From: Streptomycetaceae bacterium
Lineage (GTDB): Bacteria > Actinomycetota > Actinomycetes > Nanopelagicales > Nanopelagicaceae
NCBI GenBank assembly: GCA_900298985.1
Contig: OMHY01000039.1
Location: 1-36,433, forward strand
DNA length: 36,433 nt
Direction: 5' to 3'
The translations under genes and the position numbers were made by a program. This document shows positions 20,241 through 28,790 of this stretch, in pieces. A model generated the notes under the pieces. That model saw only the letters and a list, made by a program, of their open reading frames with translations. It made no database searches and was not told where the DNA came from. Within the stretch, counting starts at the first letter, position 1, and every line of letters starts with the position of its first letter.

Positions 20241-20851
20241 AAATAATGTAATTTTGAATTAGTTATCACTGCACTAACTTTTTGGTCATATATTCCAGTA
20301 GGAATTTTTTCTAGCGAATACTCAAAATCATAAATAATTGCCAAGGAAAAACCGGTGTAATTGGCAAGGTATCTATCATAGTAGCCACCACCTTTTCCAA
20401 GTCGATTGCCGAATTGATCAATACTTAATGCTGGCAGAATTAATAAATCAATTCCAGGTTTGTATGCAACATTGCTTTTTGGTTCTAGAAATTTATTAGG
20501 CAATAAAGTAGATGGCTCTAATTCAGTCGGGGAGCCCATGTATTCAATCCAATCAATTTGATTTTCAATTATTATTTTTGGCAGTAACAATTTTCGTCCG
20601 GTTGCCAAAACATCAAAGTGTAATTTGCTGGTGTCAGGTTCCGGAGAATTTGAAAGGTATGAACCTATACTCTTGGAACTTTGAAATTCTGGCATTTCAA
20701 TTAGCCAAGACCAGTTAAAATCTTTAGCTAGATTTGGATTTGATTCTATTTTTTGAGAGCGGGATTCTCTATAAATTTTGCGCAACTTGGATTTGGAAGT
20801 TTTTAAATCCAACCCATCAGATTGCATAGAATTCTTACCTAAATTAGGCAC
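20237..20851 (-). CDS. 5-formyltetrahydrofolate cyclo-ligase family protein
   Basis: LILPALSIDQFGNRLGKGGGYYDRYL motif; GTG start 20851 (ATG 20827 possible). Confidence 0.92.
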   Translation of the reverse strand: MPNLGKNSMQSDGLDLKTSKSKLRKIYRESRSQKIESNPNLAKDFNWSWLIEMPEFQSSKSIGSYLSNSPEPDTSKLHFDVLATGRKLLLPKIIIENQIDWIEYMGSPTELEPSTLLPNKFLEPKSNVAYKPGIDLLILPALSIDQFGNRLGKGGGYYDRYLANYTGFSLAIIYDFEYSLEKIPTGIYDQKVSAVITNSKLHYF

Positions 20852-20874
20852 CTTCTCAGTATAGGCTTACTTCC
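20852..20874. promoter_or_regulatory. Overlapping divergent -10 elements for 5-FCL (-) and MoeA/Glp-like (+) genes
   Basis: TATACT (- strand, 20863-20858) 6 nt before GTG 20851; TAGGCT (+, 20862-20867) 7 nt before GTG 20875. Confidence 0.6.
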
Positions 20875-21840
20875 GTGACTGATGAAAGCCAACTAAAAAG
20901 TGTGGATGAATTTTTGGCCACAGTTTTGGAATTAGCAGAGCCACTGGCGCCTTTTGAAATGCCGCTATTAGATGCACATGGAGCGGTTTTAGCCCAAGAT
21001 CTATATGTTGGCGATAGGTTAGTTTTGAAAGCTGGTTCACCTATTAGATCCGCACAAATTGGATTAGCAGCCTCATTGGGATTGAAAAGATTGCCCTGTA
21101 TTCCCCATCCACGAGTTGTAGTTATCTCAATTGGTAAAGATTTAGTGGAACCAGGAAGTGATTTTGCAAATGATTCAAAATCTTATGAAGTGAATTCTTG
21201 GATGCTAAGTACTATAGCGAGAGAAGCTGGTGCAACTACTTTTCGAGTTCACAGCGAGATATCAGATTCAGAAAAAATAAAAGATTTGATATTAGATCAA
21301 CTAGTTCGTGCAGATATTTTGGTCATTAGTGGTGATAATACTGTTAATACTCAAAGCCAGATTTCACAAACACTGCAAGAGTTAGGTGAGGTACAAAGTA
21401 TTGAATTAAAATTAACTCATGGCGGCTTATATCAGTATTTAGTGTTAGGACCTGATTCCACTGTATTGCTTCATTTGCCTAGTGAAAGCTTCCCAGCTTT
21501 TGTCGGTGGAGAAATTTTTTTAAGACCAATAATTAAAACGATGATGGGTGCTAAAAATTTACTGCGCTCCAGTGTAAAAGCTCAGCTTGCAGTTGATATA
21601 AATTCGGAAAAGGGAAAAAGAGAATTTATTCCAGTTACTTTAGAGGCGGGAGAGGATGGGAATTCTCGCCGAAAAATTATGGCAAAACCTCTTCTTAATT
21701 CAGAAACTGTGATTACAGATGTAGATAGTTATTTACTTAATTTGGCTGAAGCTCAAGGGTTACTAGTAGTGCCGGAAAATGCTGATCAATTAATATCCGG
21801 CAATATGGTGGAAGTTCTGTTATTGGACAGCAATCGTTAG
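20875..21840 (+). CDS. Degenerate MoeA-like / Glp-like (gephyrin-related) protein lacking the central MoeA domain
   Basis: N-terminal SVDEFLATVLELAEPLAPFEMPLLDAHGAVLAQDL and LKAGSPIRSAQIGLAASLGLKRLPCIPHPRVVVISIGKDLVEPG align to MoeA; the DNSAMDGYA segment is absent; C-terminal domain IV-like tail present. Confidence 0.82.
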   Translation: MTDESQLKSVDEFLATVLELAEPLAPFEMPLLDAHGAVLAQDLYVGDRLVLKAGSPIRSAQIGLAASLGLKRLPCIPHPRVVVISIGKDLVEPGSDFANDSKSYEVNSWMLSTIAREAGATTFRVHSEISDSEKIKDLILDQLVRADILVISGDNTVNTQSQISQTLQELGEVQSIELKLTHGGLYQYLVLGPDSTVLLHLPSESFPAFVGGEIFLRPIIKTMMGAKNLLRSSVKAQLAVDINSEKGKREFIPVTLEAGEDGNSRRKIMAKPLLNSETVITDVDSYLLNLAEAQGLLVVPENADQLISGNMVEVLLLDSNR

Positions 21841-21871
21841 TTGATGCATTTATTCCGGAGGATTTAAGCAA

Positions 21872-22468
21872 TTGAAAAATTATCAAATCTTGGGTGAAAA
21901 AATTGATTTGATCCCATTGCGATACCGGGATCATAAAAACTGGGTAGAGTTAAGGAATAGAAATAAGGATTGGCTTTCCCCCTGGGAAGCTACTAGGCCG
22001 AAAATTTTGGGGGAAATTCCTAATGGGAAATTACCTAGCTCTTACTGGGAAATGATTTATCAAAATAGGCAAGATATTAAGAACTTAAGAAATTTCGCAT
22101 TTGGTATCTGGTTAAATCATCTCCATTCTGGATGTAAATCAAAAACTCCGGAACTTATCGGGCAAATAAATTTAGCTGGCTTAGTTTTTGGGGCAATGCG
22201 AGGGGCCAATATTGGATATTGGATTGATGAGAACCACAGCGGTCAGGGATATATGACTGAAGCGGTTAAAATATTGAGTAGATTCTCCTTTGAAAAATTA
22301 GGTTTAAGAAGAATAGAAATTAATTGCAGACCAGAAAATCTAGCCTCAATTCAAGTGGCTTTGAAAGCTGGTTATCAATTTGAAGGATCAAGACCAAGCT
22401 TTTTGCATATTGCAGGGGATTGGCGAGACCACAATGTTTATGTTTTATTGAACTCTCAAATACTCTAA
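21872..22468 (+). CDS. GNAT acetyltransferase, RimJ/RimL type
   Basis: NIGYWIDENHSGQGYMTEAVKILSRFSFEKLGLRRIEINCRPENLASIQVALKAGYQFEG; TTG start. Confidence 0.88.
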   Translation: MKNYQILGEKIDLIPLRYRDHKNWVELRNRNKDWLSPWEATRPKILGEIPNGKLPSSYWEMIYQNRQDIKNLRNFAFGIWLNHLHSGCKSKTPELIGQINLAGLVFGAMRGANIGYWIDENHSGQGYMTEAVKILSRFSFEKLGLRRIEINCRPENLASIQVALKAGYQFEGSRPSFLHIAGDWRDHNVYVLLNSQIL

Positions 22469-22574
22469 TCCGGGAAACTAGACCCTCAACTAAAACTCGA
22501 GCCCTTGGCTTTCACTGCGACACAAACCGGATAAATCCCGAAGTTTTCCAAAAATTTGAATACTCTTTACTTCC

Positions 22575-23426
22575 ATGGCGAGTGCTCTCATCTACATTGT
22601 AATCATTGGAATGTGGGTGGCCTATTTTGTACCTAAGTGGTTGAGCCAAAGAGATAACTTGACTGGAAAATCTGCTGATAGATTCAAAAATGCAATTAAG
22701 ATGGTAAGTGAGGATTTTTCAGTTACACCTCCAAAGCCAGACAAAACTATTAGAGAAAAACAATTGAAATCTCGAAGAATTGGATTCTCCGTAGTTCTAC
22801 TTTCCTTAATTGTGGCTACGGTATTGGCAACACTTTCTATTACTACCTCATTGGTAGAGCTAATACCTCTTTCTGGATTTCTAATATATGTGGTTGCGGT
22901 TCGCAGACAAAAAGTTGCAAACCAACTCAGACAAAGAAGACACAAGGTAATTACTCAAATTGCCCAGGCTAGAATCGTAGGCACTTCAAGCTCCACTATA
23001 TTTGATCAAAATATAGAGTTTCAATCTAAAGATAGCATTTCACAGGTATCTGAAATAGATTTTGAAAAATATGAAGAATTTAGAGTTGAAGTTAAAAATC
23101 AAAGTTTAGAAATTGAAAGTAAAGAAGAAATTACTGGAGTCACAATTGTGGCGAAAGGTAGTTCCGCTATAAATAATGCAGATTCACCAAGTTGGAATCC
23201 AATTCAAGTTCCAGCGCCTACTTATTTATCTGCACCAAAAGCATTCAAGCCAAAGAGAATTATAGATTTAACTTCAACAGGTGAGTGGAGTGCAAATCAA
23301 GAAGCTGAAGTCTATGTTGATCAATATATTGCAGAGCAATCAATCATGCCAGAAAGAGAAGATGGATTTGCGCAAGATCTTAAAAATCAGAGAGCAAATA
23401 ACCAACATAAAGCCGCTGGCGAGTAG
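22575..23426 (+). CDS. SepX/GlpR-like divisome membrane protein
   Basis: N-terminal MASALIYIVIIGMWVAYFVPKWLSQRDNLTGKSADRFKNAIKMVS resembles the actinobacterial SepX/GlpR N-terminus; second hydrophobic pair; acidic C-terminal tail; genomic link to moeA/glp-rimJ. Confidence 0.78.
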   Translation: MASALIYIVIIGMWVAYFVPKWLSQRDNLTGKSADRFKNAIKMVSEDFSVTPPKPDKTIREKQLKSRRIGFSVVLLSLIVATVLATLSITTSLVELIPLSGFLIYVVAVRRQKVANQLRQRRHKVITQIAQARIVGTSSSTIFDQNIEFQSKDSISQVSEIDFEKYEEFRVEVKNQSLEIESKEEITGVTIVAKGSSAINNADSPSWNPIQVPAPTYLSAPKAFKPKRIIDLTSTGEWSANQEAEVYVDQYIAEQSIMPEREDGFAQDLKNQRANNQHKAAGE

Positions 23427-23484
23427 CATTTCTTAAACTTTTTTGTTGTTTGATATCTGCCTCTACTTAAAATAGCCTTATACA

Positions 23485-24078
23485 ATGTTAATTAGGCAAG
23501 CCCAAATCGAGGATAGAGAAGCGGTAAATTTTGTATGTTTGAATACCGGGGATTCGGGAAACGATGCATCTACCCAATTTAATTTTAAAGATATGTTGGG
23601 TGATTTATATGCCGCACCATATTTAGAAAGCGATCCAGATTTTTCCTTTGTGCTAGAAGATCAAGGAACTATTAAAGGCTATGTATTAGGAACTTTAGAT
23701 AGTAACAAATTTGCAAAATTTGCCAATGAAGATTACCTTCCAAGAATTAGAGCCAAATATCAAAAGTATGAAAATGATTTTACCCAAATTGAAAAAGATC
23801 TTTGGAAAGAAATATTAAGAGATTATGAAATGAGTAACGAAATACTAAAAAAATATCCAAGTCATTTGCATATTGATCTTCTTCCAGAGATGCAAGGAAA
23901 AGGGCATGGAACAAAACTAATGAATTTACTCCTAGAACAATTCAAGAAATTTAATTCCCCAGGAGTCCATTTAGGGTTAGCAGCATCTAATCTTCGAGCA
24001 TTTTCATTTTATGAAAAAATGGGGTTTAGCACTCTTTCAAAAAGCCCAGAGGTTATTTTCATGGGCAAATCTCTATAG
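23485..24078 (+). CDS. GNAT family acetyltransferase
   Basis: HLHIDLLPEMQGKGHGTKLMNLLLEQF...GVHLGLAASNLRAFSFYEKMGF. Confidence 0.85.
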   Translation: MLIRQAQIEDREAVNFVCLNTGDSGNDASTQFNFKDMLGDLYAAPYLESDPDFSFVLEDQGTIKGYVLGTLDSNKFAKFANEDYLPRIRAKYQKYENDFTQIEKDLWKEILRDYEMSNEILKKYPSHLHIDLLPEMQGKGHGTKLMNLLLEQFKKFNSPGVHLGLAASNLRAFSFYEKMGFSTLSKSPEVIFMGKSL

Positions 24079-24235
24079 ATTTAGTTTTTACAAACTTTTG
24101 TATAACTTTCCGGTTACAAATACAAAAAATTTAGCGGTAGACCATTGAAAATTACCATTTTTGAACTTAGTATTCTTTCGCTAGATGAACTAGTTAAATC
24201 AAAAACCTTTAGGTTAAGCATGAAAGGAATCTTCA

Positions 24236-25897
24236 ATGCTAAAAATATTTTCTAAGTTCCAAAAGGTAATTGGTGTTGCTCTGACTGGAATTGCTTTGGT
24301 ATTAACCCAAAGCTTAATTCCAACTTCAGCTAACGCTGCCCAAGTACCATTGAACTTAGCTAATGAGCAGGGAATGTTATGGCCCTGTTCTTTTAATCCC
24401 TTTAATCCAAGTTCTGCTCCATATTCAGTTGGAGTAACTTATGAAACTTTATCATTTGTAAATTCATTACAAAGTGGCAAGAGCACTCCTTGGCTAGCAA
24501 CAAGTTCAACATGGAGTAACTCAAATAAAACTTTGACATTTACAATTCGCGATGGTGTGAAATGGTCTGATGGAACTGCACTCACCTCCGGTGATGTGGC
24601 TTATACCTTTAATTTATTGAAGAAAAATCCAGCTTTAGATATCAATGCAGTATGGTCGGTACTTTCATCAGTAACCGCTTCGGGCAACAATGTAACTATG
24701 CAATTTGCTCAATCAGCAGTTCCATATTATTACTATATTGCCGGCCAGGTACCTATTGTCTCCCAATCAGTCTGGTCAAAGATTGCTAATCCAGTAACAG
24801 ATCCAATTAAGAATCCAATTGGTACTGGTGGTTACATTATGTCAAAGTGCACACCACAAAATATCCAATGGACAAATAATCCAAATTATTGGCAAAGCGG
24901 TAAAGCAGTAGTTAAAGTGGTAAATATGCCTGCATTTTTATCAAACGACACCTGTAACCAATATTTAGCAACTGGACAATCACAATGGGGATCTCAATTT
25001 ATTCCGAGCATTGAATCTTATTATGTGAAGAAAAAAGCAGGTAACACTTATTGGTTCCCACCAGTAGCAAATGTTTCGCTATTTCCTAATTTAACTGTTC
25101 CTGGGCTAAATGATGTTGCTGTTAGAAAAGCTATTAGTTATGGAATTGATCGGGTTGCAGTAAATAACATTGGCGAATATGGATATGAACCAGCTGCCAG
25201 CCAAACTGGTGTAGTTACACCAACATTTTCATCTTGGTTAGATGCTGCCTCTAGCACTGCAATTGGCAAGAGTTATGATCCGGCCAAAGCAGAATCAATA
25301 CTTAAAGCAGCAGGATATGCTAAAGATGCTAAAGGAATTTATGCCAAAGCTGGAAAAGAATTGGCATTTACCTTATCTACTAATGGTGGATATTCTGACT
25401 GGGTAGCTGCAATGCAAGTTGTTGCAACACAATTAGGAAAAATTGGAATTAAAATTACAGTTGCACCAATAGCAGCAAGTACTTTCTACTCCAATTTATA
25501 TGCTGGTAAATATCAATTGGCATATAACGCTGAGTCAGGTGGACCAACCCCATTTTATGAAATGAGACAATGGTTATATTCTAAAAATTCAGCACCAATT
25601 GGTACCGCCGCTTCCTCTAACTGGGAAAGATTTAGCGATCCTGCTGTTGATAAATTGTTAGATCAATACGGTGCAACTACTGATAGTGCATCTCAACACT
25701 CAATTACAAATCAACTGCAACAAGTTATGGTAAATCAACTTCCAGTAATTCCAGTATTGGAAGAGGTAGATTGGTTCCAATATAACTCCAAGGCATTTAC
25801 TGGTTATCCAAGCCCAAGTAATCCATACGCTCAACCTGGTTTATACAACATTCCAGATTGGGGTTATGTACTTGATAATTTGAAGCCAGGTGCTTAA
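24236..25897 (+). CDS. ABC transporter substrate-binding protein, family 5 (Opp/Dpp type)
   Basis: Signal peptide; TFTIRDGVKWSDGTALTSGDVAYTFNLLK; SD aaagga. Confidence 0.92.
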   Translation: MLKIFSKFQKVIGVALTGIALVLTQSLIPTSANAAQVPLNLANEQGMLWPCSFNPFNPSSAPYSVGVTYETLSFVNSLQSGKSTPWLATSSTWSNSNKTLTFTIRDGVKWSDGTALTSGDVAYTFNLLKKNPALDINAVWSVLSSVTASGNNVTMQFAQSAVPYYYYIAGQVPIVSQSVWSKIANPVTDPIKNPIGTGGYIMSKCTPQNIQWTNNPNYWQSGKAVVKVVNMPAFLSNDTCNQYLATGQSQWGSQFIPSIESYYVKKKAGNTYWFPPVANVSLFPNLTVPGLNDVAVRKAISYGIDRVAVNNIGEYGYEPAASQTGVVTPTFSSWLDAASSTAIGKSYDPAKAESILKAAGYAKDAKGIYAKAGKELAFTLSTNGGYSDWVAAMQVVATQLGKIGIKITVAPIAASTFYSNLYAGKYQLAYNAESGGPTPFYEMRQWLYSKNSAPIGTAASSNWERFSDPAVDKLLDQYGATTDSASQHSITNQLQQVMVNQLPVIPVLEEVDWFQYNSKAFTGYPSPSNPYAQPGLYNIPDWGYVLDNLKPGA

Positions 25898-25930
25898 AAA
25901 TAGAATTATTTAATTAGATTAATTCTATTT
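25898..25930 (+). promoter_or_regulatory. Intercistronic stem-loop directly after the SBP stop codon
   Basis: AAATAGAATTA-tttaattagat-TAATTCTATTT, perfect 11-bp inverted repeat. Confidence 0.7.
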
Positions 25931-25950
25931 AGAAGGTTCTGATACCGGGA

Positions 25951-26934
25951 ATGAAGTTTTTACTGAGGCGAGTAGGTTTTCTGCTCATAGCATTATGGGC
26001 AGCACTCACTCTTAATTTCTTCATTCCCCGTCTCATGCCGGGTAATCCGGCACAAGCAATGATGGCAAAATTTCACGGCCATGTTAATCCACTTGCTTTG
26101 AAAGCTTTAGAGGTGGCGTTTGGTGTTAATACCCACCAAAATCTAATTAGTGAATATTTTCAATACTTAGGAAATACTTTAACTGGAAATTTAGGGGTAT
26201 CAGTAAGTTATTTTCCGCTTTCAGTCACTTCGGTAATCGCTAAAGCATTACCTTGGTCATTAGCTTTGGTTGGAGTAGCAACTATCTTTGCATTTGCTAT
26301 TGGCACAGTTTTAGGTGCAATTACAGCTTGGAGACGTGGCGGCATTCTAGATAATTTAATGCCCCCAGTTTTTATTGTAGTTTCCGCCTTTCCATATTTT
26401 TGGGTTGGTTTATTATCAATTTGGCTTTTTGCTTTAACTCTGGGCTGGTTCCCACTTCTTGGTGGATATGATGAAACAGCCACTCCCACTTTTACTTGGG
26501 GTTTTATAGTTAATATTTTGTGGCACGCGGTATTGCCTGCATTCACAATTATTATCACTTCCATAGGTGGTTGGATTTTAACTATGAGAAATAACATGCT
26601 CACAGTTCTTTCCGAAGATTATGTAAAAATGGCAAGAGCCAAAGGTCTAAAAAATAAAAGAATCATATGGCAATATGCCGGAAGAAATGCTTTCCTTCCA
26701 AATTTAACTGGATTTGCCATGTCACTCGGTTTTGTAATTTCAGGTGCAATATTAGTGGAATATGTATATAACTATCCAGGTGTTGGATTTATGTTATTAC
26801 AAGCGGTTGTAAATGAAGATTATGCTTTAATGCAAGCTTTATTTCTCTTAATTACAGTCGCGGTTCTGGTTTCAATTTTTATTTCAGATATTTTAACTGC
26901 GGTACTAGATCCAAGGACTCGGGTTCAAACATGA
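25951..26934 (+). CDS. ABC transporter permease (DppB/OppB type)
   Basis: NFFIPRLMPGNPAQAMM; TMRNNMLTVLSEDYVKMARAKGL EAA motif. Confidence 0.93.
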   Translation: MKFLLRRVGFLLIALWAALTLNFFIPRLMPGNPAQAMMAKFHGHVNPLALKALEVAFGVNTHQNLISEYFQYLGNTLTGNLGVSVSYFPLSVTSVIAKALPWSLALVGVATIFAFAIGTVLGAITAWRRGGILDNLMPPVFIVVSAFPYFWVGLLSIWLFALTLGWFPLLGGYDETATPTFTWGFIVNILWHAVLPAFTIIITSIGGWILTMRNNMLTVLSEDYVKMARAKGLKNKRIIWQYAGRNAFLPNLTGFAMSLGFVISGAILVEYVYNYPGVGFMLLQAVVNEDYALMQALFLLITVAVLVSIFISDILTAVLDPRTRVQT

Positions 26935-27827
26935 ATAGAGTTAAGAAAATTTGGAAATTTTTTACGAGTAGTAAAAAAGCTGCGGTCGGTTCCTTACTTT
27001 TGCTAGCGTTATTAGTAGTAACTGCATTTCCAACTTTCTTTGCACCATACGATCCGTCAGCAGAGGAATACATTCCAAGACAAGGTCCCTCTATTTCACA
27101 TTGGCTTGGAACTACTGCTTTTGGTCAAGATATTTTGTCCCAAGTGATTGTAGGTACCAGGCAATCTATGTTAATAGCTTTAGTTGTTGGGCTATTTTGC
27201 ACAATACTTTCAGTATTAGTTGGAGTAAGTGCTGCATATTTTGGCGGCGCAATTGATGACTTTCTGGCTATGGCGACAGATGTAATTTTAGTAATTCCCA
27301 CCTTTCCATTAATCATAGTGATAACCGCTTACGCTAAAGCAAATAATTTTTGGTTACTGGTTCTAGTTTTGGTAATAACTGGTTGGTCATATGGCGCAAG
27401 ACAGCTCCGAGTCCAAGCTCTTTCATTTCGAAATCGTGACTTTCTCCAATCCGCAAAAGCTCGGGGCGAGTCAAGTTGGTATGTAATAATTTTTGAAATG
27501 TTACCTCCTATGACTTCATTAATTGTGGCAAACTTTTTAGGAGCAGCTTTGTATGCAGTTTTAGCAGCAGCAGCTTTGCAATTTGTAGGTTTAGGAAATA
27601 TTAATACTCAATCTTGGGGAACTATGTTGTATTGGGCGCAGAATAATGAAGCGCTAGCAACAGGTATGCCGCTCTGGGCGTTGGCACCTGGAATTGCAAT
27701 TGCTGTACTAGGAACTTCGCTAGCATTATTGAATTATGCATTTGATGAATTGGCTAATCCTGCTTTGCGCCCAATTCGAACTTTGAAACTATCTAAATTA
27801 TCTAAATTGGTGGGAAATAAATCATGA
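26931..27827 (+). CDS. ABC transporter permease (DppC/OppC type)
   Basis: HWLGTTAFGQDILSQVIVGTRQSM; FLQSAKARGES. Confidence 0.93.
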   Translation: MNRVKKIWKFFTSSKKAAVGSLLLLALLVVTAFPTFFAPYDPSAEEYIPRQGPSISHWLGTTAFGQDILSQVIVGTRQSMLIALVVGLFCTILSVLVGVSAAYFGGAIDDFLAMATDVILVIPTFPLIIVITAYAKANNFWLLVLVLVITGWSYGARQLRVQALSFRNRDFLQSAKARGESSWYVIIFEMLPPMTSLIVANFLGAALYAVLAAAALQFVGLGNINTQSWGTMLYWAQNNEALATGMPLWALAPGIAIAVLGTSLALLNYAFDELANPALRPIRTLKLSKLSKLVGNKS

Positions 27828-28789
27828 GCGAGAAACTTCTTCATGTTAATGATTTATCTGTTGCCTACCAGACAGCTAAAGGGGATGCTACTGCGGTAAA
27901 AAATGTAAGTTTTGATCTAGCACCAGGTGAATTTTTAGCCATAGTAGGTGAATCTGGATGCGGTAAATCAACATTACTTTTTGCTATTGCCCAGCTACTA
28001 AGTAATCCTGCTCGAATTTCCGGTGGAAATATTTACTACCAAAATCAAGATCTAAACACATTGAACAAAGAGCAATTAAGGCAATTGCGTTGGAGAGAGA
28101 TTTCTGTGGTTATGCAAAGTGCTATGAATGCACTTAATCCTGTTTTAACTATTGAGGCTCAATTATCAGATGTTTGTAAAGCGCATACCGATTGGGATGA
28201 AGGAAAAATAAAACAGCGCTCCCAAGAAGTAATGCAAATGGTCTCAATTGATCCAATCCATCTAAAATCTTATGCATTTCAATTGTCAGGCGGCATGAGG
28301 CAAAGAGCGATGATTGCAATGGCTATGATTCTAAATCCGAAATTAGTAATTATGGATGAACCAACCTCTGCGTTAGATGTGGTGGCACAAAGTTCGCTTA
28401 TGGTACAGATACAGCAGTTGCGCAAGGAATTAGGATTCTCAGTGCTATTTGTTACCCATGACATGCATGTAGTTACAAAGTTCTCGGACCGTTTGGCAGT
28501 TATGTATGCTGGTGAAATTGTGGAAATTGGAAAAACGCAAGAAATATTTGCTAATCCAAAACATCCATACACAATTGGATTATTAGATGCATTTCCTTCT
28601 TTGGTTGGAGTAAAAAAAGAGTTAACAGGTATTCCTGGCAATCCACCAAGTTTATTAAATAACATATTAGGGTGTAGCTTTGCACCGCGCTGTAAGCAGG
28701 TTCAAGGAATTTGTAAAACTCAAACCCCACCGGAAGTTATATTAGATTCCATAAATGTTCGATGTCATTTGTTAAGTAGTAGGAACTAA
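27824..28789 (+). CDS. ABC transporter ATP-binding protein (DppD/OppD type)
   Basis: GESGCGKST Walker A, LSGGMRQR, LVIMDEPTSALDV, C-terminal oligopeptide/dipeptide domain CSFAPRC. Confidence 0.95.
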   Translation: MSEKLLHVNDLSVAYQTAKGDATAVKNVSFDLAPGEFLAIVGESGCGKSTLLFAIAQLLSNPARISGGNIYYQNQDLNTLNKEQLRQLRWREISVVMQSAMNALNPVLTIEAQLSDVCKAHTDWDEGKIKQRSQEVMQMVSIDPIHLKSYAFQLSGGMRQRAMIAMAMILNPKLVIMDEPTSALDVVAQSSLMVQIQQLRKELGFSVLFVTHDMHVVTKFSDRLAVMYAGEIVEIGKTQEIFANPKHPYTIGLLDAFPSLVGVKKELTGIPGNPPSLLNNILGCSFAPRCKQVQGICKTQTPPEVILDSINVRCHLLSSRN

Positions 28790-28790
28790 A

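Noticed and set aside
24138-24144. TAGACCA resembling half of a DasR dre operator (TGGTCTAGACCA) upstream of the chito-oligosaccharide-type operon
   Set aside because: Only the right half matches (left side is TTTAGCGG); a 7-bp match is likely by chance and no DasR gene is visible.
24220-24255. Short uORF MKGIFNAKNIF* overlapping the SBP start
   Set aside because: Its ATG sits just upstream of the SBP Shine-Dalgarno aaagga, out of frame, 11 codons; most simply explained by chance.
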